Positions 9,301-20,066 are shown, numbered from the stretch's first letter. The stretch: 64,000 nt of DNA from Trigonopsis variabilis (GCA_003707065.3 PPXM03000007.1:372001-436000); one strand, 5' to 3'. The notes: generated by a model not told the origin, from the sequence alone. Made by a program: numbers and translations.

Positions 9301-11246
9301 CTATACCGCCATCGATGCCATATGCCACAACATCACCAAGATCAACAAGTGGAGGGCGAGGCAGTATCCTGCAAACGCCTTCCTGCTCATTTGGTTAGAC
9401 AGGACCAATCGCGCGATGCTATAGATGGTTCTGTCAAACGGCCCCAGCTTTCTTAACGCCTGGACCTGCTCTCGGTCCTTGAACCGTTCAAACGGCGAGA
9501 TCTGGGCCTCGTACTCGTCGCGGTACCGGTCGATCGCGCCGCCGGCCTCTCTGGCCGAGGTGACTGGAGCAAACGAGGACAGGTATCGCGACCGCTGGTA
9601 GAGCATCGTGTTGTCTTTCTTCAGCCGCTCGATTTCCGCCTTGAGCGCGCTCAGGTTCTGGCGCTCGCGTCTGATTTCCAGCTCCAGCTCCGAGTTCCTG
9701 GCTCGGAACCGGTCTCGCTGGTGGGTGATGACCGGCAAGAGCGAGTCGCTCGACGAGTCGGACGGACCGCGGCGGCTATCCCAGCCAGAAATGATGGACG
9801 ACGTGGGCGACGTCTTGCCGACCAAGGGCTTGCCCCATTTCGAAAAGACGGTCGGGGTCTTGCCTCCTGCGACGCTGCCTGCCACGCTGAGCGCCGAGTC
9901 CAAGTGCGTCAGGTCTTGCTCCATCTCGGTATTGCGCTTGAGAGCCGAGCGCAGTTCCGAGTCTTTGCGGTTTATTTGGTCTTTGAGCTGCTCCAGCTCG
10001 GTCGCCGTGTGCTGGTGGCTCGTTCGCAGACTGGCAAGACTCTCTGACAGCTTCTTGTTCTTCTCGAGGAGCAGGCTTTCCAGCGACCCTTTGACGGGGG
10101 CAGAGCCGTCGTCTTTGGCGTCGGAAAACTCCATCGCGCGGAGAATCTCGACTTCGTGGGATAGCTCGTCATAGTCAGACACCTTGGACGCTTGTTCTTT
10201 TAGCTTTTCGTTTTCAATCTTACACCGATTGTACTCTTTTTCCAGCGACTTGAGTTTGGACCCCAGCGTCGTCTGCAGGTCCTCGTTCTGGCTCTGCTGC
10301 GCGCTGAGCTGCCGCCCAAGGCTCTGGACCTGCAGTTTAAAGTCGTCGACCTGCTGTCGAAGGTCGTCGTTATCCCGCGCAGGCCCCGACTGGCTCTCGA
10401 CCTGGACTCTCAGCTCCCGGTTGCGATCCTGGAGCTCGACTATGCGCAGATTTGCGCGATCGAGGTCTTTCGTCAGCAGATCAAGCTCCACGGCCTGCTT
10501 GATGTTCTCGCTGGGCTCCATGGCCCGGCTGCCGTCCACCTGCGACTCGTTGACCTGCCTGGCGACCTTGAGCTCGTTGATTTCCTCCCGGGTCTCTTTG
10601 ATTGTCGTCTCCAGCGACTCTTTTTCGGCCTTCCACTCCCGCTCGCGCTCGTCCATCTGCGCCTGCAGCTGTTTTTCCCGCATCCCCTTCTCCTCCTGTG
10701 CCTTGGCCCTTTTCTCGGCCTCGTGTAGTCGTAGCTTCATCTCGTCGTAGTTTTTATACCGCTCCACCTGTTCTTGCAGCGCCCTGTTTTCCTTCTCGAC
10801 CCGCCGAAGCTCGTCGCCTTGGACCACGGCGTCGACGGTGGATTCCAATAGCGGATACGGGTCGGGCGCCTCTGCCAGGACTTTGTAGACCTTCATAAAC
10901 GCCCCTTCGGCCGTCTTGCACCGCTTCGTCAGCTCGTCGATCTCCCCTTGGTACGCTTGTTGCGGTTAATCCTCGTGCCGGCGCCAATCTTACCTTTCAA
11001 CAGCCCCTTGACGGCGGCAAGCTTCTCCTCGTCGCCCAGTTTCTTGAACTCCTTGGTCTGGGAGGCCAGCTCCTTCCGGCTCTGGAGCGACGCCTTCTGG
11101 CTGTCCATCATCTCCATTCCCTGGCTGTCCAGCTGCCGCTGGAGCTCTCCAAACCGGATCTCGTACCATGCTTGCAAAGCCGCCTCGAACGCCGTCTTGT
11201 CCTCTTTACTTTGCCCTTCTTCTTGCTCCTCTGGCGCTGCACTCAT
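9301..11246 (-). CDS. COY1: Coy1/CASP golgin, tail-anchored Golgi coiled-coil protein
   Basis: Exons 11246-10994 and 10955-9301 with a 38-nt intron (GTAAGA, TTAAC, CAAG) give 635 residues. The junction restores LLKAYQGEIDELTKRCK, a CASP hallmark, followed by YKVLAEAPDPYPLLE. Most of the rest is heptad-rich coiled coil. Near the C-terminus come YRDEYEAQISPFERFKDRE, a conserved CASP block, and one membrane span (YCLALHLLILVMLWHMA). CASP/Coy1 acts at Golgi membranes in intra-Golgi tethering and SNARE traffic. The ATG at 11246 is chosen because upstream codons of the open frame lack an ATG. Confidence 0.94.
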
Positions 11247-11394
11247 GATGATCACAAGTCACCGCTACACAAGCGTACCACGTCTGGATCTCGTTCGCGA
11301 CGCTACAGTGGCACCGCAGTATGGCCTGGCCTGGGTATCGTTGCTTGTTTCTTAGACGTTGCCCTGCTGTAGAACTCTGTCTAATGACATTTGC

Positions 11395-11475
11395 AGCGAT
11401 GCTCAGCTATGCTCAGCTATGCTCACCGCAAACTCACGCCTCTGCTCTAACTCACGCCTCCGCTCACGCCTTGCT
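11395..11475. repeat. Short tandem repeats upstream of COY1
   Basis: About 2.5 copies of an 11-base unit (gctcagctatg) are followed by several imperfect copies of ctcacgcctc. No coding potential is seen. Confidence 0.65.
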
Positions 11476-11545
11476 ACGTGGACTGCTGCTACTTACGCCT
11501 CATAGCTAGTATCACTTAGTCATACAGACCCCAACCATGCTCCTC

Positions 11546-14346
11546 CTAGCTCAGATACGTATCATTGATATACTTGGCCACGTTGGGCGGCAGCTTGCTC
11601 ATCACCACCCCGTTCCAGTCGGGCACGATGCCCTTGTAGCCCCGCAGGAGGTTCTGGAACGCGCCGCCAAGCTCGTCGTCGCGGTCGGTGTACAGGCCGA
11701 CCGCGAGCACAAACTGGACAATATCATCCTTGAGGCCTCCAGGGTTCTTGGCGACGATATTGCACATGCCCTTGAACGAGGTCGACTTCTCGCTCGTGTC
11801 GCGGATCTGCATCATGTACTTGCACCAGCTGCCAATGTACTGGGGGAGGTGCGGGCTCAGGACGTCGGCAAAGGACAGCCCCAGCCGCCCGATCGTGATG
11901 TACACGTTCTCCGAGATCGTGGGCAGGAGGTCCTGGTCGAACAGCCGGAACAGCCGCTCGAGCACCGGGGCCACGTAGGGCTGGAAGTCGGGGCCCATCT
12001 TGAGGCAGATCTCGCCGGTGGCCCAGATGGCGTTGTTGCACACCGCCAGCGCGTCCGGGTCCGCCACCGCGATCTCGGGCAGGATCCTCGTCATCAGCGC
12101 CGGCACGTACGGCGCCACCGCAGAAAACGTGTTGATGGCCATGTCGCCCAGCAGCGCGTAGCCCGACTGCCGCACGTCCACGACCCCGTCCTCCAGGCAC
12201 GGCAGCAGCATCGACATGAGCGGGGGGCTGGCGGTGTCTATCAGCTGGGGCGCCAGCGGCCCCATGCCCTGGACCAGCCCGTCGAGCAGATCGAGGGCCG
12301 TGATGCGGAAGTCCTTGTCGGGCGCGTCGGAGAAGGAGGTGGGATTATCGTTGTACTGTTGCTCTGCAACCAGGTTGGTGTGGAGGATGGTGATGGCGCG
12401 CTGGAAGACGGGCGCAGCAAACGGAGCAAACGCCTCGCCCAGAGACGCGGTCACGGTCGACATGCACTCGAGCAGCGGAAAGAGGTCCCGGCTGTCGTCC
12501 TTGAGCTTGCCCCACTTGTAGATCAGCGGCGGCAGCAGCAGGTCGATGTACTCTTTTTTCGCCAGCGCCACGCCCAGCCGGTCCACAAACGTCTGCACCG
12601 CGTCGTACAGGATGATCAGGTTCTTGTGCTGGTACTTTTTGAAGCAGAGCGAGAAGCACTGGAGCACGGGCTCGACGTAGGGCGTCAGCAGCGCGCCCGC
12701 CGGCTCGACCAGCGTCGCAAACGCGCTGCACCCCGACTCTTGGACCTTTTTGTTCCTGTCCAGACAGCAGTCGAGCAAGTTCTTGAGCACCGGCGTGAGA
12801 TAGGGCGTCCCCTGCGGCTGGTCGGCGTAGCCTTTGCCGTGCTCGAACGGGAAGCAGATCCACGAGCTGTACCGGCCCAGCGCCCAGCAGGCGATCTGGC
12901 GCACGGGGGGCTCCGGGTCCTTGAGGCGCTCGGTTAGGTAGGGAACCAGCTCGGGCAGCTGGGGGCTGATGTCGTCCATGCATCCCTCGGAGATCGCGCC
13001 CACGGCCAGGATGGCCGATTCCCGCGTCGGCCAGTCGCTCGAGGCGATGTTCTGCTTGAGATAGGGCAGCACGATGGGCAGCACGACGGCCGGGAACTTG
13101 GACGCAAACACGTCGAGCGACGCCGCGGCACACTTGCGCAGGTTCCAGTCCGACAGTCCCAGCTCGTCGAACTCGTCCTCCTCCTCCTCCTCCTCCTCCT
13201 CGAACTCGGGCTTGCCCTGGTCGATCGAGAAGTTTTTGTTTTCGCGGCTCTTGGCGATAAACGGCCGGACGTCCTCGTCCCGGTCGGCCACGTCCTCGTC
13301 GTCCTCGTTCACCTGCGCCAGGACAAAGATGTCGGTTTCAGAGTAGACCATCTTGGCGATCAGGAGCGGCAGCACCCGGTCGAGGTACCGCTCGACGTGC
13401 AGCGACTCGATGTTGGCCGTCTCGGCCAGGTTCAGGAAGAACTCGCACGCCTCGACCGCCACCAGCTCGTCCTGGTCCTGGATCATGTGGCAGCAGTAGT
13501 CGATCACGCCGTCGAGGTGCGGGAACAGCTTGTCTGGCCGCGCCGAAAAGAGCATCGTGAACGCCAGGCAGATCTGGCGGCGGATGTCCGCGTCGGGGTC
13601 GGCGGCCAGTTTGAACAGGATGGCGAGGAAGTCGTCGATGTAGACAAGCAGGCTCTGGGACTTGAGCGGGATGAACTGGTTGATGCAGGCCAGCGCCTGG
13701 CTCTGCACCCGCGGCGACGGCGACGCCGCCGCCAGGTGGATGAACTTGGGAATCATAAAGTTGAGCGGCCGCTCGCCGCCGTACTCGCGGTCCAGCTCAG
13801 GGCCCATGTCCTCGCAGATCTTGGCCAGCGCGTTGATGGCGCCCTCCTGCACAAACACGTTGGCGTGCTCGGCCTCCGCCAGCAGGCTCGACAGCACCGC
13901 CGGCCAGCTCAGCACGCCGCCCTCGGTGACGAGACTGGTGATGATGTTGCCCGCCAGGTTGCGGATCGAGGGCTCCTTGTCCCGCAGCCCGCCCAGCACA
14001 TGGCGGCGGATATAGTCCAGGCTCGATCCATCCATCTGCACGTAGTTTTTCCGCACCGCGTTCTTCAGCGCGAGCGCTGCGCCCGCGCGCGAGTTCAAAT
14101 CAAACGTCTCTGGCGCGGGACTGAGAAAGATGTAGACAAGGTACCTTCCAATGTCGGGCCGTCCGCTCGCCTGCTCCAGCGCCTAGCGTCAGCGTGCTCC
14201 TTCCATGCGCCGGCCACTGCCTCCTCTGCCTCGTCATCACTCACCTTTTCTGCGTGTTCACGCACACCGGTATCGGCCGACAGGGTGTGGTTAAAAAGCT
14301 GGGCCAGCTGATGAGCCACGCCGCGATCTGGGACCCAATCAGTCAT
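11546..14346 (-). CDS. KAP104: Transportin / karyopherin beta-2
   Basis: Exons 14346-14245 and 14182-11546 with a 62-nt intron (GTGAGT, GCTGAC, GCTAG) give 912 residues, close to yeast Kap104. The N-terminus MTDWVPDRGVAHQLAQLF is the family opening. HEAT repeats run throughout, for example LKNAVRKNYVQMD, EGAINALAKICEDMG and REPPVRQIACWALGRYSSW-like blocks. The acidic loop between helices of HEAT repeat 8 is present as a run of glutamates (about residues 320-335) followed by ELGLSDWNLRKCAAASLD. The family imports PY-NLS cargoes such as mRNA-binding proteins into the nucleus and is regulated by Ran-GTP. Base composition is distinctly GC-rich. Confidence 0.95.
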
Positions 14347-14472
14347 ATCACAGCTCGGTGCAAGAGTTGGTTCTGAAATCAATGGTCTTGCCCTGGCTGG
14401 TAATGGACGATTGTTTACCTGGAAAAATTTCCGTTGCGGATGGTTACCACCGGACAACGTCACTGGGCTGAG

Positions 14473-14499
14473 CGTGGGCGTGGGCGTGGGCGTGGGCGT
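14473..14499. repeat. Hexamer tandem repeat (gtgggc)n
   Basis: About 4.5 copies of gtgggc lie in the KAP104-BUD14 spacer. Confidence 0.85.
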
Positions 14500-14582
14500 C
14501 CTAAGCTGGTTACGTGTATGTACAGGGTGCAGGGCTGTATGGAGCTTGCTGCTGCTGTTTGCTGGCATTTCCACGTCTACTC

Positions 14583-14620
14583 GTCCTTGCGTCTTGCGTC
14601 TTGCGTCTTGCGTCCTTGAC
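14583..14620. repeat. Heptamer tandem repeat (gtcttgc)n
   Basis: About five copies of gtcttgc occur, the end copies diverged. Confidence 0.8.
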
Positions 14621-14665
14621 GTCCCTTTGTGTCTCGTCTCTTTGTTCCTTACTGAGCTCCCGTGG

Positions 14666-14740
14666 TAACGCACAGCTGAGCAACCTAACGCACAGCGAGC
14701 AACCTAACGCACAGCGAGCAACCTGACGCAGCTGAGCAAC
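14666..14740. repeat. 18-20 bp tandem repeat, four copies
   Basis: Four imperfect copies of a unit close to taacgcacagcgagcaacc; the first and last contain gctgagc in place of gcgagc. Confidence 0.8.
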
Positions 14741-14760
14741 CCGATAGAGGCGATCAATAC

Positions 14761-14792
14761 GAGGGCAGAGGGCGAGGGCGAGGGCGAGGGCG
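14761..14792. repeat. Hexamer tandem repeat (gagggc)n
   Basis: Five copies of gagggc, followed by two copies of gatatgcac. Confidence 0.85.
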
Positions 14793-14890
14793 ATATGCAC
14801 GATATGCACGATCATAGACATTACGAGAGCAGTGGACCTACGTCTGTACGATGCCACGCACGCCTCTACTTGTACAGTATTCTGTTAACC

Positions 14891-17314
14891 TCACTGACCC
14901 ATTCCCGCATTCTTCCGTTGCCAGTTCGTCAAGACCTCGTTCAGATGGGCCTCCAGCCGGTCCAGGCTCTGACTCAGATCGCTCCAGCCGACCTCAGCTC
15001 CACTGCTGGGGTCTCGCGGGAGGGTGTCGTACTCCTTGCCGCTGTTCAGATAGTAGCTTGAAAAGACAAGGTTGGACTTGCGGTAGAACCGCCGTCCTCG
15101 CGCTTCCTCCCCAGCATCCGCCACCTTGGGCTCGTGCGCATCCACCACCTTGGGCTCGTGCTCGTCCGCCACCTTGGGCTCGTGCTCGTCCCCTGCGCCG
15201 GCCTCCAGGTCGATCTCGTCGCTCACCAGAGAAGGCGTAGTGCTCACTTCGGGCCCCAGGTGGTTGGATTCCCATCGGTCGTCCTTGCCGTCACCGGTCT
15301 TTGGGGCCTGCGGTGGTGCGTCGCTATGGTCACCCTCAGACTGGGCATCCGTAGCTAGAGCGTTGTGTAGACTTGGAGCCCCTGCGTCCCCAGCATTGCT
15401 TTCCTTTACAGAGACGGGGGTGTCTTGTTCAGCAGAGGTGGGGCTGTCGTGACTGCTATTTTCTTCAGTTGGAGCCTGCTCTTGGGATGGCAGTGGAGCC
15501 TGCTCTTGGGGTGGCAGTGGAGCCTCCTCTTGGGGCAGTGGAGCCTGCTCTTGGGGTGGCAGTGGAGCCTCCTCTTTCGGTTCACTGTGTCCCTCGGCTG
15601 TCTGCGATTCAGGCCTCGCTGGCGACTGAACCGGTCTAGTGGCCCTGATCCTTGGCCTGACCTTGACATCGCCGCCAAAGAAACTGGTCCGCATCGCGTG
15701 GGCGCCAGTGCTCTTTGCCTCGTCGCTGTAGGCAGACCCGTCCGAATCACGGCTGCTCTCAGCCGATCTGGGCTCAGACTCGCTCTCCGTCATGATGGTC
15801 GTCCGCACCGATCTGGGCTCAGACCCGCTCTCTTCCGTCATGATGGTCGTCCGCACCTGCGTGAACGTCGCTGCGGTGGTCAGCGGCGAGTTCTTGTACG
15901 GCCTGCTGGACTCTGGGCTGACCTCTCTTAGACTCGGGTCGTCCGAAGGAGAGAGGGTGACTTGGAAAGGAGAAGAGTTGGGCGTAGCAAGGCCAAAGGG
16001 AGCGGAGCGGGTTGGAGGCGTAAGGGCAGCCTCGCTACTGGGCAGCCTTGGAGTCTCGAGGTCCATGAGGTCGTTGGTCGCCTCGTCGCCCGGAGCCTCG
16101 TCGTCGCCCTGGAAGCTCACCATGGCCGACAGCTTTCGCGTCTGCGTCCGGGGCCGCGCAGATGCAGCGGGAAGCATCGAAATGGCAGGACTGACCGGCG
16201 TGGCTGGGCTGGTGGCGACATATTCAGGCTCGTCGGCTTGGTTGCTTAGCAGCGACTGGTCCTCGTTCCGCCGGCCCTTGATCTTGAAGAACTTCTTGAG
16301 GGTAAACTTGGTCTTTTGCCTGCCATGCTTATCGAGCTCGGACTCTGAGCCAGAGCTGGAGTGGCGGCTGAAGTGGCCTTTGGAACGAAGCGACGACGAC
16401 GACGACGTAGACGCATCAGAGCTTTTTCGACCCACCGAAGCCGCCGACCCGGCGTCCGACGGGTGCTTTCCATGGCCGGCTGGCCTGCTGATATCCGTAT
16501 AAAGCTTGGGCGGGGCGGCTGGGCTTGGATCGGGACTGTCGAGGATCATGGAGGACCCAGCTGCGGGGTCGAGGCTGTCGCTTTCGTGCGACGACTGGGA
16601 AGAAGATCGAGAGAGGTGGGGAAGGTATTGGACGGGCTGGGCGAGAGAGTCGCGGTCGCTCTCTTCATTTTCAGACGCAGAGATGTAGGTAGGACTGGAA
16701 AAGCCAACGTGTTTGTGAAGATTCCGTTTCGGCGTAGGGTTGGGATCCGAGCACACGTACGGCAGGCTGCCGTTTCGCCGCTTGTTTAGGCGTGCCAGCC
16801 GCTCGATCGGCGTCTCGATGTCCTCTGCGGGCAGATAGCCCACCGTCTGGTCCTTGACGTGGCGAATCAGCCACCAGTACGAGTTCGAGTCGTTCAGCAG
16901 AATCATGTGGTCGCCTTTGGTGGCAGAGGCCTGGCCTTCGACGGACGCATCAAACGAGCGCAGGCAGTAGACGAGGTTCTGGTCGATTTCTGGGGTTAGC
17001 GTGGCGCAATGCAGTATACGTACCGTCGTCGATTGGCGGACTCGAAGACACCGCGCTGACGACCTCGTCGTCGAACGGTTCAGGCTCGTCTTGCTGTTCG
17101 TCGTCGTCGAGCTCGTCCTGCGAGCGATTATAGTGCACCTGGGCGTCGACAAACGAATGCGACTGGGGAGGCGAGTCGCGAATGAGCGAGAGGAGGGATC
17201 TAGAGACGTTAGTGCCATCGCGCAAATCGCATACGGTCTCGATTTCGAAGCGGTTATGGCGCCGCTAAGCTCGTCCGACGAAGGACGGTGGAAATATTCA
17301 GACGACCGAGACAT
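14891..17314 (-). CDS. BUD14: Bud14/Tea4-type SH3 cell-polarity protein
   Basis: Three exons, 17314-17235, 17199-17024 and 16989-14891, with introns of 35 and 34 nt (CACTAAC and GCTAAC branches) give 784 residues. The acidic N-terminus leads to VSSSPPIDDEIDQNLVYCLRSF. The SH3 domain at about residues 85-150 ends in the hallmark VGYLPAEDIETPIERLARLNKRRN. The rest is mostly disordered and phospho-site-rich. Two near-identical 15-residue blocks (VRTTIMTE...EPRS) and Pro/Gln/Glu repeats (APLPPQEQ) precede a helical tail. Bud14 and Tea4 recruit type-1 phosphatase and formin regulators to growth sites. Orthology rests on the SH3 block and splicing; the rest diverges. Confidence 0.85.
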   Translation of the reverse strand: MSRSSEYFHRPSSDELSGAITASKSRPYAICAMALTSLDPSSRSFATRLPSRIRLSTPRCTIIARRTSSTTTNSKTSLNRSTTRSSARCLRVRQSTTVRILHCATLTPEIDQNLVYCLRSFDASVEGQASATKGDHMILLNDSNSYWWLIRHVKDQTVGYLPAEDIETPIERLARLNKRRNGSLPYVCSDPNPTPKRNLHKHVGFSSPTYISASENEESDRDSLAQPVQYLPHLSRSSSQSSHESDSLDPAAGSSMILDSPDPSPAAPPKLYTDISRPAGHGKHPSDAGSAASVGRKSSDASTSSSSSLRSKGHFSRHSSSGSESELDKHGRQKTKFTLKKFFKIKGRRNEDQSLLSNQADEPEYVATSPATPVSPAISMLPAASARPRTQTRKLSAMVSFQGDDEAPGDEATNDLMDLETPRLPSSEAALTPPTRSAPFGLATPNSSPFQVTLSPSDDPSLREVSPESSRPYKNSPLTTAATFTQVRTTIMTEESGSEPRSVRTTIMTESESEPRSAESSRDSDGSAYSDEAKSTGAHAMRTSFFGGDVKVRPRIRATRPVQSPARPESQTAEGHSEPKEEAPLPPQEQAPLPQEEAPLPPQEQAPLPSQEQAPTEENSSHDSPTSAEQDTPVSVKESNAGDAGAPSLHNALATDAQSEGDHSDAPPQAPKTGDGKDDRWESNHLGPEVSTTPSLVSDEIDLEAGAGDEHEPKVADEHEPKVVDAHEPKVADAGEEARGRRFYRKSNLVFSSYYLNSGKEYDTLPRDPSSGAEVGWSDLSQSLDRLEAHLNEVLTNWQRKNAGMGQ

Positions 17315-17370
17315 ATTAACCGACAATTCACTCAAAGCCTATTCCTTCAAGGTCATCTCCAGCACTCAGA

Positions 17371-17418
17371 GACAAACAAACAAGGACAAACAAGGGCAAA
17401 CAAGGACAAACAAAAACT
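17371..17418. repeat. Simple repeat (caaacaagga)n
   Basis: Imperfect copies of acaaacaagg lie in the presumed 5' region of the BUD14 gene. Confidence 0.7.
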
Positions 17419-17510
17419 ATCACCACGCGCGATTAGCAAGGGGTGCAGGCAGGGGAATTTTTGTAACACCGCTACGACCTTGGCCGTGCTATCACTGCAG
17501 GCGACAGATG

Positions 17511-17610
17511 ACATAAATGTGGCATAAATGTGGCATAATGTGGCATAATGTGGCATAATGTGGCATAATGTGGCATAATGTGGCATAATGTGGCATAATA
17601 TGGCATAGAT
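17511..17610. repeat. 10-bp minisatellite, unit tggcataatg
   Basis: Two 11-bp variants (tggcataaatg) are followed by about eight 10-bp copies, the last two diverged. A 10-bp period shifts reading frame with each copy, so it does not act as coding sequence despite short open frames across it. Confidence 0.9.
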
Positions 17611-17877
17611 GATATTTCTTGTTCGTCGAGCGTGTCGGTGCGAGACAGGCCATTGGGGTATGTTTGTGGGACTACTGATTGTGACGAGCAGACGTCCACG
17701 CCGATTCGCGCATCACCTGCACTGCCAGATGCTCTTTTTGTCTGAAGAGGCAATAGACTTGTTCCTCGATATGCTGGGCGCTACTACAATGTACCTTCCC
17801 CTCCCGTAGTGTCACCGACTGTGCTGACAGATGAACTAATCGGCCGTTACTCGATACCGTTGTCTAACGTGTTGCGT

Positions 17878-17975
17878 ATGGCACAGTAGACACAGACGCA
17901 TAGACACAGTAGAAGCATAGACGCAGTAGAAGCATAGACGCAGTAGACACAGACGCAGTAGGCGCAGTAATACGA
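17878..17975. repeat. Diffuse repeat of agacgcagtagaagcat-type units
   Basis: Interleaved copies of cacagtagacacagacgcat and gcatagacgcagtaga form a degenerate array. Confidence 0.7.
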
Positions 17976-18019
17976 GTATTGCAAGTGACAGCTCATTTGA
18001 CTGACGTTGCCTGGACATG

Positions 18020-18155
18020 CAACGTTGCCTTGCGGTTGCCCTGTACGTGCCTGCGGTTGCCCTGTACGTGCCTGGCGGTTGCGCCTGGTTGCGCCTGGGG
18101 GCGCCTGGTTGCCCTGGGTTGCGCCTGGTTGCCTGGTTGCCTGGACTTGCTGCTC
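18020..18155. repeat. Degenerate ggttgcgcct / ggttgccctgtacgtgcctg array
   Basis: Two close copies of a 20-bp unit (ggttgccctgtacgtgcctg, with one extra base) are followed by about six copies of a 9-10 bp unit. A short actagcgta triplication follows at about 18174-18197. Confidence 0.7.
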
Positions 18156-18380
18156 TGCGACCCAGAACGACAACTAGCGTAACTAGCGTACTAGCGTAGA
18201 CACAACAGTCAAGACTCTGTTGGATATACATCGTCCTGGCTGGCGCCCAGCGTTCTTCACCCGTCCTGCTCGCAGCCGTCCTGCTCGCAGCCGAGTCTGA
18301 GCGCTGGCGCCTGACTCACCAGGACGTTGCCATGGCTCGAGCAAGCGTTACTCTGCAGCTCATCGCCCATCGCACCGACA

Positions 18381-20066
18381 ATGACCGCAGGATCGACCAG
18401 GATGGATGGCGACTCGTCCCCTTCGTCGTCGCCGTCGTCGTCTGTGTTTTCTTCTGCCCAGGCGCCGTCCGCGCTGCTGGACAGCGCCGTGTTTCGCGAC
18501 CCCGCCCACGAACCCAGCGAGCCTGCTGTTCCGACCGACCTCATGACCATCGACTCGAACCCAGACCGGTCTATTTCGGCGATCCTGACCTCGGCCGAGT
18601 CGCCGTCGTCAGAACGAGGTCCTCTTTTCACCCAGGCCGGCCCTGCCACTTACTCTCCCCAGTCTCGCTCCCGCTCGTTTGTTTCTCCTTCAGGATCGTA
18701 CTCGCCCCACTCCAACCCTCGTCTGCACGTTGTCATTCCCTCAGCCATCAGCTCCGACCCGCTTGCGAGATCCAACCCCTTCAATATCGCTAATAACTCC
18801 TTTTCTGCTCGGTCGTCTCTGCCAGACCGCCCCTCTGGCGCCCGCCCGATTCCTTCTCGGCGATCCAGCCGGGGCGGGCGGCCAAGGTCGATCTCGTCGG
18901 TGCCGGTGGACGCATCGTCGTACGACGGGCTCCCATCGAGCCCTGCGTCGCGGTTCCTGGGCATGTTTGCTGCGGCCACGGCGCCGGCGGGAAAGGCAGA
19001 CGACGAAGGCATGGAGATTGGCGACTACGTGCTGGGCAGGACGGTCGGGTACGGCGCCAGCTCCCAGATCAGAGAGGCGCGCACGATTGCAAACGGGCAC
19101 GAGGTCTGCGTGGCGGTCAAGATCCTGCGGAGGCGAACGAGCGACGACCCAACCGAGTCGGACGACCGCCTGGCCGACTACGAGCGCGAGGTGGCCATCT
19201 GGAAAAGCCTCGAGAACCGATACATCCTGCCCCTGCTCGACGTCCACGACCGCCCAGGCATGACCTTCTGCTTCATGCCGCTGGTCCGGTCCAGCCTCTT
19301 TGCCCTCGTGCGCTCGAGTGCTCGCCGCGGCCTCCGACCGCGCCTGGGCTATCGCTACTGCCGCCAGCTGGCCGAGGCCCTGAGCTATCTCCACAACATT
19401 GCCGAAATCGCCCACTGCGACGTCAAGCTGGAGAACTGCCTGGTCGACGACGCGACCGAGCACCTGTTCCTCACCGACTTTGGCCTGTCTGACTTTGTGA
19501 GCGAGAGCACGAAAACGCCCCACGTTTCCATCTCCGACAGCGGCTCCAGCACCCCTCGCGAGCCTCGAGAAGGCGGCCTAGGGCCCATGACCCCGCTTGA
19601 AGCGCAGCGCACCGGCAGCAGCACGTCCCTCTCCGGCGAGCGAGGCGTCTTCATGGCAGGCTCGCTGCCCTACGCGGCTCCCGAGATGTTCAGCGACGAC
19701 AGCGCCGGCCAGGGGTCTGGCGAGCCGGTTCTGTTTGCCCTCGACGCCTGGGCCTACGGCGTGGTCGTCTATGCTGCCGTGATGGGTGCTCTGCCGTTCT
19801 ACCACAGCTTTGCGCCGAAACTGCGGCGCCTGATTGTCCAGGGAGCCTGGGACCAGGAGGCGCTGGTGCGCCGGCTGCGGGGCTCCGAATGGAGTGCCTA
19901 CGACGAAAAGGCCCAAGCCCGCGTGTCGAGCGCCATGCTGCAGGTCGCCCAGGGGTGTCTCAGCCAGCGGGACGCCCGGTTCACGACGCGCAAGGTCATC
20001 ACCGTCCTCGACGAGGTGGGGGCGAGGACGGGGGCGCTGGAAGATTCGGGGAATAATTACGACTAA
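18381..20066 (+). CDS. Fungal Ser/Thr protein kinase with non-canonical HCD catalytic loop
   Basis: 561 residues from the ATG at 18381; a second ATG at 18402 is possible. The first 210 residues are Ser/Pro-rich and disordered. The kinase domain begins GDYVLGRTVGYGASSQ (about residue 218), with VAVKIL for the ATP-binding lysine and an ADYEREVAIWK helix C. The catalytic loop is HCDVKLEN (about residue 345) instead of HRD. DFGLSD, GSLPYAAPEMF and DAWAYGVVVYAAVMGALPF follow. There is a Ser-rich insert between DFG and APE. All catalytic residues (Lys, Asp, Asn, DFG Asp) are present, so it should be active. The Arg-to-Cys change suggests activation not relying on the usual HRD-phosphate contact. 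I cannot assign an ortholog. Confidence 0.88.
   Translation: MTAGSTRMDGDSSPSSSPSSSVFSSAQAPSALLDSAVFRDPAHEPSEPAVPTDLMTIDSNPDRSISAILTSAESPSSERGPLFTQAGPATYSPQSRSRSFVSPSGSYSPHSNPRLHVVIPSAISSDPLARSNPFNIANNSFSARSSLPDRPSGARPIPSRRSSRGGRPRSISSVPVDASSYDGLPSSPASRFLGMFAAATAPAGKADDEGMEIGDYVLGRTVGYGASSQIREARTIANGHEVCVAVKILRRRTSDDPTESDDRLADYEREVAIWKSLENRYILPLLDVHDRPGMTFCFMPLVRSSLFALVRSSARRGLRPRLGYRYCRQLAEALSYLHNIAEIAHCDVKLENCLVDDATEHLFLTDFGLSDFVSESTKTPHVSISDSGSSTPREPREGGLGPMTPLEAQRTGSSTSLSGERGVFMAGSLPYAAPEMFSDDSAGQGSGEPVLFALDAWAYGVVVYAAVMGALPFYHSFAPKLRRLIVQGAWDQEALVRRLRGSEWSAYDEKAQARVSSAMLQVAQGCLSQRDARFTTRKVITVLDEVGARTGALEDSGNNYD

Noticed and set aside
11537-12937. 466-codon plus-strand ORF
   Set aside because: It is antisense to KAP104, arises from GC-rich codon bias, and its protein is Arg/His/Gln-rich noise.
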